A stretch of 64,000 nt of DNA from Trichostrongylus colubriformis (taxonomy: Eukaryota; Nematoda; Chromadorea; Rhabditida; Trichostrongylidae), in contig OZ022256.1 in assembly GCA_963978905.1 (NCBI GenBank), positions 8,601,501 through 8,665,500 of the forward strand, written 5' to 3'. How positions within the stretch are numbered: the stretch's first letter is position 1; every line of letters begins with the position of its first letter. Made by a program: the position numbers and the translations under genes. Positions 11,401 to 18,737 of this stretch are shown piece by piece. The notes beneath the pieces are model-generated. The model worked only from the letters and a program-made list of their open reading frames with translations. It had not been told where the DNA came from and did no database searches.

Positions 11401-13480
11401 CTGACACCAAAAACACGTGCAGAGGGGCCTTCCACATTATTCGATTGGGTCATGGAGCGCGTTATCTATCCATAGGTTACAGCATGGATGAAAAATTGAG
11501 AAGCTATGGGATGAAAACGAGAGATTAAATGATTTGGGCTTTTTCTTTATCCTACTATGATTGCAAGGCCGTAAACTGGTGCTAGCGAACCATTATGCGG
11601 ACCTAAAAAGAGTTTGCATTAATCTAAAATGTGAATGGAATCCTCATACACGGTGCATTCCACAGCGGGGCCGATCAATGTTGGTCATCGAAGCTCTGAA
11701 AGCAAAGGATGTGCACTGGAGGCCTTGCCGACACAATAAATCATTTTTTCCAAAAGATCATGGGAGGATCTCGCCACTTCGACAAAAAAAATTCTTCAAA
11801 AAATTTTTGCGAAATAACTTCCTCGTTTTTGAAGACGTGGTGTAGTGTAACGAGTCCTTAGAAATCGAGAACCCCATAGATTCCGTCCGCACTCACAACA
11901 TTAAGTTTGTAGGATGTCACGACCATTTGGTGAGACACTTCGAAAATTTACCAAATTTTCCTCGACTGGATTTACATATACAGAACTAAGCAGCCATTGA
12001 GGAAACCAGATGGCCTGTAGATTGAGCTAGGGGAGTTATTCCACATTACTTTGAACAGTCTACATTACATTGAAAGGTTGAGTTTTAGTAAAGTTGCAGG
12101 ATTTGAAGTGCTCACATTTACTACGGAGAGGATGCTGATCGCCGCGTCGCTACTGTAGCAGTAGTGGCATGGCTTCTATCTAATTTCCAACCTTCTTGAT
12201 CCTTCTTTTTTCATTCATTATCCATGCCGCATACGTTGGCTTGACTTTTACCCTTTTCCTCTGCCATCAAAAGACGAGTATATGACCCATGGTTGGCGAC
12301 GCTGTCGTTCCGGAATATAAGTATTGAATTTTGCTAGGATCTTATTTTTCTTATTTTGTTACGAGTTTGGTCTCAGGTACCCGTAGGCTCCTAATTTCCG
12401 TGACTTCACCGTGGCCGCGGAAGTTGACGATGTGAAAATTCAACGGCGATGTCACTGCAAAGCTCAGGTTTAGGGAGAATTTCGGAGAGTTCAAAATCGG
12501 CACGTTTCTCATTCGAGGTGAGAAGCTTCCTGAACGACATAATACGTTCCATTCGTCTACTGGTCAACTGTGTTGTGTTTCCTACACAACTCAATTCAGA
12601 GTCAGTTAGATACGTGTGAGAAGACCAAGTCTCCATACTACTAGGTTCTAAGAAAAGTTCTGGTTGGTATTGCGTATCTACAAGATAAAGCCATATTTGA
12701 AAACGCAACTTAAGGATTGTGCTCCTCAGACAGAAAAACGCTGTTCTCTCAGAATAACATAATGTCTTTGAATTGTTGGGGCAATTTTATTGCAAAATGA
12801 AAAGGAAACTTATTTGCCGACTTCATTCTTATTCGATTCGGCAACTACGTACAAAGTGAGCATTGCGATGGAAGACGGTAGCGCGTAGGATTAAGCGCTC
12901 TTTACGTGGTTCTCTATGTTGAAATGAGAACGAGTTGCTCGAAAAATCTAATGATCAAGACGCTTCATGCAACTGTGAAAACATCAAGGAGTGATGGATT
13001 TTCACATTCGAAGGTATTATCTAAAAACAAAGATCATCCCCATGCAGGTGTGGGTGACCATCTTACCATCTTACTAGCTTGGATTGATCCTAACTTGGCA
13101 AAACAAGCTGAAAGCCCTGACGCAATATTAACACGCGATTGCACACTTCAATGAATTCCCAACATCTGTATTAGTTGCAGACTGAGGCACTATCTCGTTC
13201 GCCATACTCGACAGAGCTAGCACTAACACACCCATATTTTCGAAAATATACAGATGCTTGCTTCTTCATATTTATTTTACTAGTATTTTTCATTCTCAAT
13301 CTCTACTTCGACAACCACAAAAGTCGATTAATATAACAAATGCATACCTGTTGCCACAAACATAACGAAGAATGCACTTTTGAATACCTTCATTTTAGAT
13401 GTTGCTATAACAAATAGAAGAAATATATAGAAAGAGGCCAGTAAAAGTTCTATCACAGTCTGCAATATGTTGACTGCCAT
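2246..13480 (-). CDS. Nematode serpentine chemoreceptor (srv-like 7TM GPCR), six exons
   Basis: Coding exons on the minus strand are 13348-13480, 5337-5536, 5067-5219, 3191-3325, 3012-3134 and 2246-2446, giving about 314 aa. All introns are GT-AG and keep the frame: intron 1 is phase 1 and the others are phase 0. Exon 1 carries TM1. Exon 2 carries TM2-TM3 and ends TM3 with NRYVAVC near residue 98. Exon 3 opens with LWMRRNVW and carries TM4. Exon 4 carries TM5 (YIGVCAIYSIVSVALN). Exon 5 carries TM6 (GLLLYTLLVFIFTML). Exon 6 carries TM7 with WIND, PP and an S-DLR motif before a basic tail. This layout fits the nematode Srv-type receptor families, probably plasma-membrane chemosensory receptors of sensory neurons. 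The class (srv rather than a sister class) is inferred. No stop or frameshift breaks the exons. Introns 2 and 3 use GTCAGT donors, which are less common. Introns 1 and 3 contain transposons. Confidence 0.85.
3012..3134 (-). CDS. Receptor exon 5 (TM6)
   Basis: The exon follows a 56-nt intron with acceptor TGCATTCAG and ends at donor GTACGT. The 41 codons start GLLLYTLLVFIFTMLSCSQQ, a TM6 segment, and continue through a loop ending LWASKQ. Phase is 0 on both sides. Confidence 0.8.
3191..3325 (-). CDS. Receptor exon 4 (TM5)
   Basis: The acceptor AAATTACAG ends at 3326 and the donor GTAAAA starts at 3190, phase 0. The 45 codons contain TYIGVCAIYSIVSVALNARM, a TM5-like segment ending in the LN-R pattern seen in Srv-type receptors. 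The frame differs from the longest ORF at this place, so an ORF scan would miss it. Confidence 0.8.
3374..4075. mobile_element. Fold-back mariner derivative in receptor intron 3
   Basis: Starts TTAGGTTGATCGAGAAG and ends in the degenerate inverse, with TA on both sides (3372-3373 and 4076-4077). Both halves carry the same 3' part of a mariner transposase in opposite orientations. The right half reads KLEELGWDIVLHPPYSP, then APPDYHLF, and after a stop and frameshift DFFDSQ. The left half is its inverted copy. It has no first or second catalytic Asp, so it is non-autonomous, and its RNA could fold into a long hairpin. Confidence 0.85.
4925..5000 (-). repeat. R1-associated segment in receptor intron 3
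   Basis: On the minus strand ATATGAAAGTCGAAATGCCTAGTAA, then AACGGAAGAAAATGGCC-AAGACCC. It matches the pattern at 43310-43490 and, more loosely, at 30640-30810. Confidence 0.5.
5067..5219 (-). CDS. Receptor exon 3 (TM4 and following loop)
   Basis: The acceptor TTTCTTGCAG ends at 5220, after a 117-nt intron. The exon has 51 codons, beginning LWMRRNVW and including IQYVVSICCSVYVLTTKLVY as TM4, then a loop with GTTILKGYEKH. The donor GTCAGT starts at 5066, phase 0. Confidence 0.8.
5337..5536 (-). CDS. Receptor exon 2 (TM2-TM3)
   Basis: The acceptor is TTTTTGTTCAG ending at 5537 and the donor is GTCAGT starting at 5336. The exon has 2 + 66x3 bases and contains the GNMFITVNRYVAVC segment typical of TM3 and its cytoplasmic end in nematode serpentine receptors. 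The ORF runs open past the donor, but splicing there gives YDT-LWMRRN, the expected cytoplasmic loop. Read-through would insert a polar stretch with no family resemblance. Confidence 0.85.
5586..5734 (-). repeat. 3' LTR of the Ty3/gypsy element
   Basis: Matches 9975-10123 base for base by eye. On the minus strand it contains a TATA-like GGTTATATAAGCC (5668-5680) and the poly(A) signal AATAAA (5615-5620). Its inner-gene edge lies 49 bp from the 3' splice site of receptor exon 2. Confidence 0.95.
5735..5752 (-). other. Polypurine tract of the retrotransposon
   Basis: On the minus strand a run of A followed by GGGAGG directly abuts the 3' LTR, as expected for the plus-strand primer of an LTR retrotransposon. 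Confidence 0.8.
5778..9962 (-). CDS. Ty3/gypsy Gag-Pol polyprotein
   Basis: Single ORF of 1394 aa from the ATG at 9962, beginning MTTRTEQ. A GTG 12 bp upstream is also in frame but is not needed. Order by approximate residue: Gag (1-265), two zinc knuckles CWLCGAMHFVRHC and CSECQKIGHKDGFC (270-305), aspartic protease with VDTAAD (about 355), reverse transcriptase with AYLDDV (about 648), RNase H (VAADASNYGLG near 795 and TDHKP near 865), integrase with an H-H-C-C zinc site (1025-1061), and D1089, D1143 and E1179 with D35E spacing. An SH3-like end follows (WVRQYEG). It encodes retrotransposon replication and integration. Gag and Pol share one frame with no frameshift. No chromodomain was seen. 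DTAA in place of DTG or DSG in the protease is unusual. A Mag-like clade is possible but not shown. Confidence 0.95.
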   Translation of the reverse strand: MTTRTEQQFQQLLVALTEALKQAQQGTSATADPSRTFDMLAGRITEFTYDPDADLTFEAWYRRHLDTFTVEAQVLDEPARVRLLLHKLNPAAYEKYANYILPKTPRDIKFDEAVSTLTDLFGPQQSLFSRRYACMKLAKDPSDDFITYAGRVNRECEKFKLSECDDNQFKCLIFVSGLQSSDDAFIRLKLLDKIEANPKCTVQSLTEECKRLVNLKQDTKMVEDGRANVHAVNHSNPRRQHKQPQSSKPSRFAHNKNEYRWSFSSKPPPSPCWLCGAMHFVRHCSYRRHKCSECQKIGHKDGFCQSRIQAKCTKQRSTKPITRSDAVFKVSKIDCSYRRFATILVDDKPIHFQVDTAADITIINESTWKSMGRPQLQPATLIAHSASGDRIHFLGQRKCTYSFNSASAQGVFYVGRTQPNLLGSEWISKMGIYSIMDSLPRTDPEASAAINFNSLCLNGDKIARKLQETHPGVFNSGLGLYKHSKATLHLKPGTKPIFRPKRPVPYAALTAVEKELDRLEANGVISKTNYSEWAAPIVIVKKANGSLRICADFSTGLNDALDLHQYPLPLPEDIFATLTGGQYFSHIDFADAYLQIEMDQQSKQLLTINTHRGLYQYNRLPFGVKSAPAIFQQIMDTTLSGLQGVIAYLDDVIIVGRTLEEHQRNLNAFFNRIAESGLHVRLEKCQFATPSVTYLGYIIDKHGRRPDPKKIDAIKKMPAPKNLSQLRSFLGLLSYYGNFVKEMRRLRAPLDVLLAKNAKFKWTKDCEDSFNRAKAILESDLLLAHYDPTQDIIVAADASNYGLGAVISHRYKDGSEKAIAHASRSLLPAEKNYSQIEKEGLALVFAVQKFHRMLLGRKFILLTDHKPLLAIFGSKKGIPIYTANRLQRWATTLLAYDFSIQYRSTTSFGQADALSRLIATQSVQEEDQVIASISVEEDIAHTFANSVQALPVTANEIKESTVKDRLLQQVTRYIKGVWPTEITDPDLLSFYNRRYALSTLNGCLLCSDRVVIPASLRSRVLTQLHSGHPGIVRMKALARSYAYWPGIDKEIEDIVHHCTKCSTVAKLPVKTTLASWSQPDKPWTRIHVDFAGPFEGTYFLVIVDAFSKWPEIFSTNRTTTETTIALLQQTFARYGMPETLVTDNGTQFASSQFEIFCTSHGIQHLFSPPYHPQSNGQAERFVDTFKRTMSKLKGEGTMSENLQNFLLTYRSTPCPTLKGSSPAELFIGRKLRIDLSLLKPTPQRKSRPNTSMESQFNKQYGARKRTFNPGDPVWVRQYEGNQSKWCNGKVLRRIGRVLYKVLLGNTTWIRHANQLRLRYHDDTKVQVQDTDAIMETFHPQRQSSAALQASEEADEQATHPTIRNEPRRSTRMRRPPEQLQIDPHRKTYRQRDTM
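9960..9973 (-). other. Putative primer-binding site
   Basis: TGGCGATCAGGATG begins two bases inside the 5' LTR. TGG is the complement of a tRNA CCA end. The primer tRNA was not identified. The ATG used for Gag lies at the end of this motif. Confidence 0.45.
9975..10123 (-). repeat. 5' LTR of the Ty3/gypsy element
   Basis: Same 149 bases as the other LTR, with the TATA-like box near 10057-10069 and AATAAA at 10004-10009 on the minus strand. The GAAGG duplication follows at 10124. Confidence 0.95.
10129..13347. other. Remainder of receptor intron 1
   Basis: Host intron sequence outside the retrotransposon. It includes R2 and two diverged similar blocks at about 11330-11440 and 11635-11740 (both with ATGGAA-CCTCAT and TTCCACA). 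No convincing exon was recognised. Without the insertion, intron 1 would be about 3.3 kb. Confidence 0.5.
10283..10450 (+). repeat. Dispersed repeat R2 (copy in receptor intron 1)
   Basis: GACGTTAGGCGCTGCCCCTTG through GAGCTGCCACCTAACGC to TTTTCGTAACT. Similar sequence occurs at 55085-55215 (same strand) and 55540-55620 (opposite strand). Family unknown. Confidence 0.5.
13348..13480 (-). CDS. Receptor exon 1 (start codon and TM1)
   Basis: The ATG is at 13478-13480. A hydrophobic run rich in L, F, I and V follows from about residue 8 to residue 29, then K-M-K-V-F-K-S. The exon ends after FVAT plus one base, at a GTATGC donor (intron starts at 13347). The leftover G joins GC from exon 2 to make a glycine codon, so the reading frame continues exactly into exon 2 despite the 7.8-kb intron. 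An upstream in-frame TTG was rejected as the start because the TTTCAG acceptor lies just before this ATG. Confidence 0.8.
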
Positions 13481-13485
13481 TTTTT

Positions 13486-13491
13486 CTGAAA
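13486..13491 (-). promoter_or_regulatory. Probable spliced-leader trans-splice acceptor
   Basis: The minus strand reads GTTTCAG followed by AAAAA and then the ATG of the receptor. TTTCAG a few bases before a start codon is the usual nematode acceptor for SL1 trans-splicing. An ordinary upstream 5' UTR exon is the alternative. Confidence 0.5.
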
Positions 13492-14216
13492 CTTGGAGAG
13501 TAATGTACGCTATGGATAGTGATTCCAAGGACTTTGTGAGGGCGGAACTAGTAATTTTTAGCTTAGCAATTCTCCTTCAATGGTATAGGACACATAACTG
13601 CTTCTTATGTGTTTTATTTGTCGATGACAAGGATAATTATAATTTAATGCTCTTAAATTGCGGGAATCTAGAGGCGATTATTAGCTGGTTTGAATTTACT
13701 CGTAAATGACGCTGACACACATCCCTTCCGATTTGTCCTATTTGACGATGACATGAATCGTTCCTCCCGGCTGTGTCACGTGAAATCATTGAGATGACTC
13801 AGTTACCAATAGTAGATACCCTTCCCCAGTACTGGAACCGCAAAACGGAGTCGCTGAGTCTGCCATCAAGATGGTGGTGGTGTAACACTGCCAAACCGTG
13901 GTACTAGAGTAAAAAGCAGCTCTAGTATCTTCGAGACTCAAACGAGTTACGCCTTTGACTGTAACGGATGATCCCGTTTCTCAAGTAGCAGAGAAATCCC
14001 TTGTCACAGTGGGTTTTATGTGCTAATTTTCACTGTTTTAATTTTTGTTAACACTGGTTTTCAAAGTCCGCAGTTCGAAAGTTGTTACAAGAATGCTGGC
14101 TCATTGGCGAGAGCTCTGTTTTCGTGCGAGATTCGAACTCACATACATACTATGCTTCACGAGCGACTGTGCTATTTCATTGTAACACCGTAACCCTTTT
14201 CAGCTTCACTAGCTTC
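13492..14216. other. Upstream region of the receptor gene
   Basis: No gene seen. Promoter elements cannot be assigned by eye. A tRNA-like motif on the minus strand near 14120-14180 is discussed among the rejected items. Confidence 0.4.
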
Positions 14217-14220
14217 TTAA

Positions 14221-14645
14221 AGGAATCGTCCACGGGAAATGAGTTTTTGTGTTACCCACGTATTTATGCTGTATTTGCCTAATGTTGGCCTCATGCAAAA
14301 TTTCACGCGAAAAAATGTGAATCTGGCTGAGATACAGCACCACAAAGTGCGGTCCCAGTGGGCGGGGCCTCCGTGTAAAAGCCTCGTACCGCGTCCGCCG
14401 TGGTCGGAGACGCATTGTAGGAACAGGAGGTCACGTAAACAGTCCTACTCTCCGTTCCCAACGGCAGCGGAAGGCGGGACGAGGCTTTTACACGGAGGCC
14501 CCGCCCACTGGGACCGCACTTTGTGGTGCTGTATCTCAGCCAGATTCACATTTTTTCGCGTGAAATTTTGCATGAGGCCAACATTAGGCAAATACAACAT
14601 AAACATATGGGTAACACAAAAACTCATTTTCCGTGGACGATTCCT
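14221..14645. mobile_element. 425-bp hairpin MITE at a TTAA site, copy 1
   Basis: Inverted ends AGGAATCGTCCACG with TTAA on both sides (14217-14220 and 14646-14649). The arms extend about 180 bp each (TGGGTAACACAAAAACTC, GAGATACAGCACCACAAAG and GCGGTCCCAGTGGGCGGGGC occur in both orientations). The TTAA target suggests a piggyBac-type origin. No transposase is encoded. Mirror ORFs in both strands are a by-product of the hairpin. Confidence 0.88.
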
Positions 14646-15101
14646 TTAATGGTATAGTTATCAAGGCTTGTCTGCAGTCACACGTATAAGCCGTTAAGCC
14701 GACTGAACGACATCGGCATCTAGTCGTGAAGTTGAAAGCTTGAGCAGTAGGTCATACCATTCAGAAATGTACACGATTTTTCGCGATTGTAGGACCTTTT
14801 TAGCTGAACATTGGTAGTGTTGGATGACGTTGGTGGTGTAGTACGCTATTGCTGGGCACCAATTTTAAGAAGACGAAGTACCTGGAGGCATCCTTCTTGA
14901 CCATCCTCAATTCTTTGAACACACCTCGGCTGACATCTGATTGAGGGGTGCCGTGCTCTCTCGAGCCTAAGGGCAAGTCCGCTCTAGGCAAATTAGCTAC
15001 AGCTGCTTCACGCACACACCTCACTCCAATGCATAAACTGCCCAGACAAGGATGCAGAATTCTAAGTCTTACGTGGGTCCGGAATCACGGCTGGATTACG
15101 A

Positions 15102-15130
15102 TATTTATTTATTTATTTATTTATTTATTT
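15102..15130. repeat. Microsatellite (ATTT)n
   Basis: About seven uninterrupted copies of a TTTA unit. Confidence 0.9.
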
Positions 15131-15210
15131 GATACACTGAGTGATGGCACAAGAGTAGTCAGAAAATCTCTGGGAATACAGACCATGACAAAACGATGCC
15201 GGCTAATTAA

Positions 15211-15538
15211 CCATCACGTGAAACCTGTGAATGCTACGAGGTACGGTTAATACATCAATAGCAAACTGAGAATCTGAGAAATAGGGCTGCGCTCATATTA
15301 AGAAGTTGCCAAAAAAACAAAATACCGAAAAAGAACACAGTTCCTAAAAATCCGTCTTCACGCTTTGAGAGGCCTTATTGATATCAGCCAATCAATTACA
15401 ACGTGAAACATGTGAATACCACGAGCTACGGTAAATATGTACATCAATAGCAAACAGAAGATCTGTTTGTGGGGGCTGCGCTCAAAACGAGAAGCTGTCA
15501 AAAAACAAAATCTCGAAAAGGAACAGAGTTCCCAATTG
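15211..15538. repeat. Diverged tandem duplication, about 178-bp period
   Basis: Two blocks share CACGTGAAAC-TGTGAAT-C-ACGAG-TACGGT, ACATCAATAGCAAAC, GGGCTGCGCTCA and AAACAAAAT-CCGAAAA-GAACA. The first is at about 15211-15350 and the second at about 15390-15538. No coding function was recognised. Confidence 0.65.
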
Positions 15539-15539
15539 C

Positions 15540-17250
15540 TGTCAGAAGCACAATTTTCGAAAAATATTGTCAGAATTAAAGTTTTCAAGAAATACTCTCT
15601 TCACGCTCCACAAGACATTATTAGTTTTAGTGATATTGGAGCATAGCCATACATGGGTATGGAAGAGAACAAGGTAGGGCAAATTGTGAGAAGTATTGCT
15701 CAGTACGGTAGTATTCCACTGCCCTCTTCATTGATAAAAATTTACGAAGATATTCGTAGCTTATAGGTTACTGCATATATTTTGTTTACCAGTGATTGTT
15801 TCTCAGTAAACACTTCTACTGGTAGCAACAAATATCATCGCGCGGAATAACGGAACGAGGTGATTCAGTGTTTATCAAAAAACTCTGTTGAGATGGGTTA
15901 GATCAATTTATCGGAAAACTTACGATTCTCTCAATATGATTCGGAAAAAATGCTTCATGACTCACGATCTTCATGGCCAAAGACGTCCACATTAGTTATT
16001 TGTTTTGTCATGAGTGAGTGAAAGTGGCTATTTTGTTCACATTTCTTATTCACTATTACAAATGGTTTTTTGGCCGCCTGTTCACCATGATGAAGACATG
16101 ATAATCATTGCTATGATAATGAAAAGCAGACACGAAACGCACAAAAAAAGCACAAAAAAAGTTAGATCCGATTTCGTCTGGAGGCCGTACGTGTTTTTCG
16201 GCCTGTCCCTACTGACGTCTTGGGACAGGCCCTAAGTATTCACGGAAGTCACGTCAATGTGTAATGTGAGAGCACGCCACATGGAGCGATGAATTTTTAG
16301 AAGAACACGCTCGCTGGGCTCGATGGCCAGCCCGGGGTTCCATTGAAGAGCTGCGGTGCTTCTTTCAACGCAGCGAAAATAATGCTATACAGTCTTCTCG
16401 GGCCCTTAGCGCTCTTTGAAATGAGTATATACACATTTATGTGAAACAGCTGTTCGGATAATGTCTCCCGCTTGTTGCTAGAAAACCGTTATGGTATCGA
16501 GGCTTTCACTTTTACACGTACAACATAGCAGAATTTTGAAGTGACCTTGCCGAACTGAACAAAACCTTCCTACTTCATATTTTCCTTTGAACACCTGTGG
16601 CATAGAGTTATTATTACATGAGTGGGTGAGAAATTCTTCCAATCTCAGAAGCAGCATTGTCTTATTAAGGTTTTTTGTTCGAACATACGCACTGGTCACA
16701 GCGCTTTCATATTGATGCAACCAAAGAAGACATGAAAAGGTCCACGCCACTTGATAATTTAATGATTTTTTCGAGCAAAACCAGCTTGTAACATGCCTCT
16801 ACCCAGTTTATGTTCCTTCTTGGTAGATCCTACACAATTTCATGAGTTTAGTCTGCTACGCTCTTCTCATACGTTATTAGGAACTGCTCTTAATAACGTA
16901 TGAGTGAAACATAATTGTAATAAGTTGAGTAATAAATAAGTAATAGAAGTAATGTTACACTCATTACATAAATCGTATGAGTAATAAACAATGCGAATAA
17001 TAACTATAATGATTATTGAGTGCACAGCATTCTCCTGGAGCGTCTGGAGTTCGGGTGCCGAGAGAACTGATAAATCAAATAGAATAGGATTTCGAGGAAT
17101 GTGTCTGAGTTGCTCTATTTGAGGTTCTAATTAAACTTTTCATGAAGCTGTAAATGTCATTGTATTTTTCATCTGATAGGAACTTATTGTTGAGGAAAAT
17201 ACATTTTTCCTTCAAAGTATCACAGAGCGATTTCGTCGTAAAGCATATAG
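15540..17250. other. AT-rich intergenic DNA
   Basis: No supported gene. It contains a hairpin at 16866-16904. The minus-strand ORFs at 16478-16750 and 17075-17260 match no family I recognise. Confidence 0.4.
16866..16904. repeat. 14-bp-arm hairpin
   Basis: CTCATACGTTATTA and its exact inverse, TAATAACGTATGAG, separated by 11 bases. Could be a decayed terminal-inverted-repeat element. Confidence 0.6.
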
Positions 17251-17555
17251 CCGTCAACAATAAGTTCCTGCTACGGTAAGCCTTTGATAGCCTGTCTTTC
17301 TCTGAACACGAGTTTATTTATCACTAGTTAATTAACAATAAGTTCCTGCTACGGTGGGCTTTTAATAGCCTGTCTTTCTCTGAACACGAGTTTATTTATC
17401 ACTAGTTAATTATTAATTAAACAATAACGAAAAATTACATGAGCCATTCAAGTTTTCCCGAGCAACAAGAGGAAGAATTAGTGTGTTCAGAAAAAACGAA
17501 TGGTTATTGTAACTAAGCGTTATGGTCCACTGTAGCAGGAACTTATTGTTGACGG
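17251..17555. mobile_element. Small inverted-repeat element with an internal tandem duplication
   Basis: The left end CCGTCAACAATAAGTTCCTG continues CTAC and is repeated inverted at the right end (GTAGCAGGAACTTATTGTTGACGG), giving 24-bp perfect terminal repeats. Just inside the left end a segment of about 77 bp is tandemly duplicated (17257-17332 and 17335-17410, both ending TTATCACTAGTTAATTA). It has no coding capacity. The target duplication was not resolved. Confidence 0.7.
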
Positions 17556-18737
17556 AAATGTTGTACGATGCAATATGCACCAAAAGGCGTACTCTAGCTT
17601 CTTCACAGAAACTTCGTGATTTTAATCCCTCTCAATATCATCCTTCTAGATAAAGTGCATATATAGAATTTAGGAAGGAACTAATTTCCTTTGATCCAAA
17701 GCAGAAATCGAAAAGAAGAGCAACTCGTTTGATTTCCTGCCACGCAGCATTTCAACTGCCTTCGGCGTAAAAAGCGCAGTTCAAATTTCTCTCCTAGTGT
17801 TTGACTGCTTCACACACTGCATCCCTCATCACTTCATCGTCACTCTTTCTACCTCAGCTCTCTAGCTTGCAGACCAGACGGACGCCGCACATCTGCCTGC
17901 CATCACTTTGAAGAACAGTATCTCAGTTGGATTCTTGTGTTTTCACGTGGAACTTTGCATGTGACCCTTAGTAAGCCAATATAACATAAATATATATGAA
18001 GTAAAAGAGAGTGCGATTCCGTTAGCGATTCGTAATCCAGTCCTTCGCAGACCGTCAAAACTCAGGGAGGGGTGTGACGCACCACGAGACGCCTGCGCGC
18101 AAGCGCAACTGTACTAGCTCAGTCCTGGAGCGATGACGTGCAGGACACCGATCGCTTTAGTTTTGTCCAGGTGAGGCTCCGTCGCTAGCTTGCACAACTC
18201 GTCGCACGGCGCACCTCGTGGAGAGAATTTTCTGTCCCAGTGGCACAGAGCTGAAGTACGGTGGCCTCACTCTTTCCATAAGCAAGCGCATAGTTTGACA
18301 GCGTACAAAGGTCTTCGTGGCTGCGACTGACGCTCAGTGAAGCGGTTATTGGCATCTCATTCAAAAACATCGAAATTCATGACCTGATCATCTTGCTAGG
18401 CAGTTTTATCTTCAGAAAGCCAGCCAGCAAATATGGGCCCCCATATTGTGTAGCGAAACTCGCGTTGAAGAAAGCGCCCTTAGGGCGTCATTGCAATTTA
18501 AGCGCGTTCACGAATTGCACGCTTTAGTGACCGAGTTGCCTGTGAGCGGTGGGCGGAGAAGGCGGGATTGATTTCGTTCATGGTAATTCACCACGTGAAG
18601 CGACTAGGGAAACAAGCAAGTGAATCAGTGAAAAGGAGAATGAGCGAAGAAATACCAGAAATGTTCTGTGGTGTAAATTATCTAATGTTTCACACCCGAC
18701 AACTCGGCAAAGGGTCGCCTGTGCAATCGCTGAACTA
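17556..18737. other. Intergenic DNA with a GC-rich block
   Basis: Apart from the MITE fragment at 17917-18020 nothing was recognised. 18020-18350 and 18420-18560 are more GC-rich than their surroundings, but no stable ORF or RNA gene was supported. Confidence 0.4.
17917..18020. mobile_element. Decayed fragment of the TTAA hairpin MITE
   Basis: Resembles the right arm of the 425-bp element: TATCTCAG-TGGATTC, TTTTCACGTGGAACTTTGCATG, AATATAACATAAATATATATG and GCGATTCCGTTAG. It is diverged and lacks a left arm. Confidence 0.55.

Noticed and set aside
14110..14185. tRNA-like A box (TAGCACAGTCG) and B box (GTTCGAATC) on the minus strand
   Set aside because: The spacing between boxes is too short for a tRNA, no acceptor stem could be formed, and no tail typical of a SINE was found.
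14239..14649. Pairs of similar ORFs on both strands here and at 38865-39311 (starting MSFCVTH)
   Set aside because: They are mirror images produced by the hairpin MITE; the same peptide appears from both arms and carries no domain.
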